From Burkholderiales bacterium (GTDB lineage Bacteria > Pseudomonadota > Gammaproteobacteria > Burkholderiales > Burkholderiaceae_E), in assembly GCA_020348765.1 (NCBI GenBank), contig CP070753.1, positions 611,177 to 618,962 on the forward strand: a DNA stretch of 7,786 bases, in the 5' to 3' direction. Positions 6,971-7,786 of the stretch are shown here, piece by piece. The translations under genes and the position numbers were made by a program. The notes beneath the pieces are model-generated. The model saw only the letters and a program-made list of their open reading frames with translations, did no database searches and was not told the origin of the DNA. Numbering within the stretch: the first letter of the stretch is position 1; each line of letters starts with the position of its first letter.

Positions 6971-7290
6971 TATTTGGCAGCCTGGCCGGAGAAGAACTCG
7001 GCGAGCTGCGCGATCTGCTGATCGGTGAAGCCCTTGGAGATCTGGTGCATCAGCGTCGCCGGGCGCTTGCCGCTCTTGAACTCGCCCATGGTCTGCACGA
7101 ACTTGGCCTTGTCATAGCCTGCCAGCGCCTCGTTGCCGCCCACGCTCTGCCCGTTGGTGCCATGGCAGTTGGCGCACACCGCCGCCATGTAGCGCACCGC
7201 GCCCGTGTCGGCCGCCAGCGCGCCGCTCGACCAGCCTGCTGCCGCACACAGCGCCGCGGCCAGCACGGCCCTCGCTCCCATACCAGTCAT
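6970..7290 (-). CDS. fccA: Monoheme cytochrome c, likely cytochrome subunit of sulfide dehydrogenase
   Basis: Small periplasmic class I cytochrome c, probably the electron-accepting subunit paired with the FAD protein encoded 10 nt downstream. The 106-residue precursor has a Sec signal with hydrophobic core AVLAAALCAAAGW (8-20) and likely cleavage after ALAA near residue 27, leaving a mature protein of about 8 kDa. The single heme site is CANCH (39-43). The probable sixth ligand is M81 in the block RPATLMHQISKGFTDQQIAQLAEFF (76-100), a pattern I associate with monoheme FccA/c553-type subunits. ATG 7290 is chosen because a strong GAGGAGGA Shine-Dalgarno lies 7 nt upstream and a good signal peptide follows; the open frame extends further to 7530, but that part looks like untranslated leader. 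It is first in a three-gene operon. Cytochrome identity is certain; the FccA assignment rests on context and the MHQI block. Confidence 0.87.
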   Translation of the reverse strand: MTGMGARAVLAAALCAAAGWSSGALAADTGAVRYMAAVCANCHGTNGQSVGGNEALAGYDKAKFVQTMGEFKSGKRPATLMHQISKGFTDQQIAQLAEFFSGQAAK

Positions 7291-7297
7291 CGCTTCG

Positions 7298-7305
7298 TCC
7301 TCCTC
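7298..7305 (-). promoter_or_regulatory. fccA Shine-Dalgarno
   Basis: GAGGAGGA on the minus strand, 7 nt before ATG 7290. It is the strongest ribosome binding site in the window and decides against longer upstream starts in the same frame. Confidence 0.85.
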
Positions 7306-7391
7306 AGTTTTCGTCTGTCGAGTCGGCCGCGATCGGCTCGCATGCCGGCCGCCGCTCTCCCGCGGCTTCAGCCCACGCTGCGCGAGGTTCG

Positions 7392-7397
7392 ATTCTT
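7392..7397 (-). promoter_or_regulatory. Predicted -10 element of the fccA-fccB-cytochrome operon
   Basis: The minus strand reads AAGAAT, matching TATAAT at four of six positions including the final AAT. It lies exactly 22 nt from the edge of the FNR-type box at 7420-7433, the spacing expected of class II FNR promoters. The predicted transcript start is near 7385, leaving a leader of about 95 nt before ATG 7290. Confidence 0.5.
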
Positions 7398-7419
7398 GCA
7401 TCGACCCCGGCGGTTGCCG

Positions 7420-7433
7420 CTGATCCAGATCAA
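7420..7433 (-). promoter_or_regulatory. FNR/ANR/DNR-type operator upstream of the sulfide dehydrogenase operon
   Basis: The minus strand reads TTGATCTGGATCAG. This fits the CRP/FNR-superfamily consensus TTGAT-N4-ATCAA at nine of ten defined bases. Its centre (7426.5) would sit at -41.5 relative to a start near 7385. Oxygen-sensing FNR/ANR or NO-sensing DNR regulators bind such sites, so low-oxygen or denitrifying induction is inferred. Only the site is visible, not the regulator. Confidence 0.65.
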
Positions 7434-7436
7434 GGC

Positions 7437-7458
7437 CAGTCGGCACGCGCCGCGACTG
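7437..7458. promoter_or_regulatory. Dyad symmetry, possible second operator
   Basis: CAGTCG (7437-7442) and its perfect inverse CGACTG (7453-7458) are separated by 10 bp. The centre is 21 bp, two helical turns, upstream of the FNR-type box centre and would be near -62.5. I do not recognise a specific regulator for it. Confidence 0.3.
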
Positions 7459-7494
7459 CAAGGTCCTCGGCACCGACGTCGGCGGCGGGAACCA

Positions 7495-7551
7495 CAAAGG
7501 TACCGGCAAACGAAAGAACGGGAAACTCAAAGACGCAAAGAAGACCCAAAG
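7495..7551. repeat. Degenerate CAAAG repeat tract
   Basis: CAAAG occurs at 7495, 7528, 7536 and 7547, with the related CAAAC at 7507 and GAAAG at 7512. This makes an A-rich tract unlike the rest of this GC-rich window. It abuts the clpA terminator. On the minus strand it reads as CTTTG/CTTTC words. I recall similar short-word tracts between genes in other bacteria but cannot name a family. Confidence 0.5.
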
Positions 7552-7581
7552 AAAAGGGGGCGCCGGCGGCGCCCCCTTTTT
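7552..7581 (-). terminator. Intrinsic terminator of clpA
   Basis: A perfect 13-bp inverted repeat (7552-7564 with 7568-7580) has a 3-nt loop. Its stem core is GGGGGCGCC, flanked by A-run and T-run, so it can work in either direction. It begins 27 nt beyond the clpA stop on the minus strand, where TTTTC follows the stem. It insulates the cytochrome operon from clpA transcription. Confidence 0.92.
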
Positions 7582-7608
7582 GCTGCAGCACGGAAAACCG
7601 TCGTGCGC

Positions 7609-7786
7609 TCAGGCCGGCAGCACCTCGATGCCGGACTGTTCCTCGCCGGCATCCGACGGTGGCGAGTCCTCGAAGGTCAGCGCAACCTGGCCGTCGTCGT
7701 CCACGTCGACCACGACCCGACCACCTCCGGTCAACTTGCCGAACAGCAGCTCGTCGGCCAGTGCCTTGCGGATCGTGTCCTGGATC
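7609..7786 (-). CDS. clpA: ATP-dependent Clp protease ATP-binding subunit ClpA, C-terminal end only
   Basis: The last 58 codons of a gene running off the right edge on the minus strand, ending at TGA (7609-7611). The visible protein starts IQDTIRKALADELLFGKLTGGG and continues with VVVDVDDDGQVALTF before an acidic tail ending EVLPA. The IQDxIxKxLADELLFGxL block is the hallmark of the ClpA C-terminal (D2 small) domain and differs from ClpB, which has a different block here. ClpA is the AAA+ unfoldase that feeds substrates, including N-degron proteins brought by ClpS, to ClpP. The start, both ATPase domains and any clpS neighbour lie outside the window. Confidence 0.88.
   Translation of the reverse strand, partial: IQDTIRKALADELLFGKLTGGGRVVVDVDDDGQVALTFEDSPPSDAGEEQSGIEVLPA

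Larger units (their letters stand above)
7291..7608. other. 318-nt non-coding regulatory spacer between clpA and fccA
   Basis: No gene was found in this stretch. From the clpA side it holds a weak hairpin (GCACG 7588-7592 with CGTGC 7602-7606), the terminator, the CAAAG tract, a 10-bp palindrome CCGACGTCGG (7473-7482), the two dyads, the -10-like element and the fccA leader. The minus-strand frame open from 7530 into fccA has no ribosome binding site in use and no recognisable protein content. Confidence 0.7.

Noticed and set aside
5799..7028. Plus-strand open frame (409 codons) opposite fccB
   Set aside because: Antisense shadow of a clearly conserved gene, with His/Arg/Val-rich low-complexity content and no start signal.
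7291..7530. N-terminal extension of the monoheme cytochrome up to an ATG at 7530
   Set aside because: It would bury a normal signal peptide about 80 residues inside the protein. The strong Shine-Dalgarno at 7298-7305 selects ATG 7290, and the FNR-type box and -10 element lie within the extension.
1..7786. Defence system, prophage, toxin-antitoxin or transposon content
   Set aside because: All sizeable frames with protein-like content are housekeeping or respiratory genes, and no integrase, transposase, terminal repeat or tRNA attachment site was seen.

Overview
The window is very GC-rich and comes from a proteobacterium, most likely a betaproteobacterium (Burkholderiales/Rhodocyclales type). 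The inference rests on two things: the gene order ileS-lspA-coaBC-dut followed by clpA, and family details such as the LspA C-terminus ([18 protein letters not shown]...DELRR) and the CoaBC segment [14 protein letters not shown]. The accessory genes point to a sulfur-oxidising, possibly facultatively anaerobic lifestyle. I could not search databases, so taxonomy is a judgement from sequence features.

Layout. Positions 2-4892 on the + strand carry a housekeeping run: isoleucyl-tRNA synthetase (ileS, 5' end cut by the window edge), lipoprotein signal peptidase (lspA), bifunctional phosphopantothenoylcysteine decarboxylase/synthetase (coaBC) and dUTPase (dut). The 135-nt ileS-lspA spacer is filled by a 27-bp tandem repeat that encodes a possible 41-residue peptide. 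The stop codon of this small frame overlaps the lspA GTG start. Positions 4893-4973 are a short convergent spacer with a G-quadruplex-type motif on the minus strand.

Positions 4974-7290 on the - strand carry a three-gene operon read leftwards. It encodes a monoheme cytochrome c (fccA-like), a Tat-exported FAD protein of the flavocytochrome c sulfide dehydrogenase family (fccB), and a diheme c4-type cytochrome. Each gene has a clear Shine-Dalgarno sequence and the gaps are only 10-15 nt. The likely pathway is periplasmic sulfide oxidation: FccB takes electrons from sulfide, FccA accepts them, and the diheme cytochrome may relay them to a terminal oxidase or a denitrification enzyme.

Upstream of this operon (7291-7608) is a regulatory stretch. 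It holds an FNR/ANR/DNR-type operator 22 nt from a -10-like hexamer, which is class II activator geometry, and a second dyad exactly 21 bp further upstream. Beyond these lie a degenerate CAAAG repeat tract and a strong 13-bp terminator hairpin. The terminator belongs to clpA, whose last 58 codons run off the right edge (7609-7786, - strand).

No CRISPR array, transposase, tRNA or rRNA was seen. The most noteworthy points are the predicted anaerobic control of a sulfide dehydrogenase operon with two different cytochromes, and the repeat/micro-ORF that bridges ileS and lspA.
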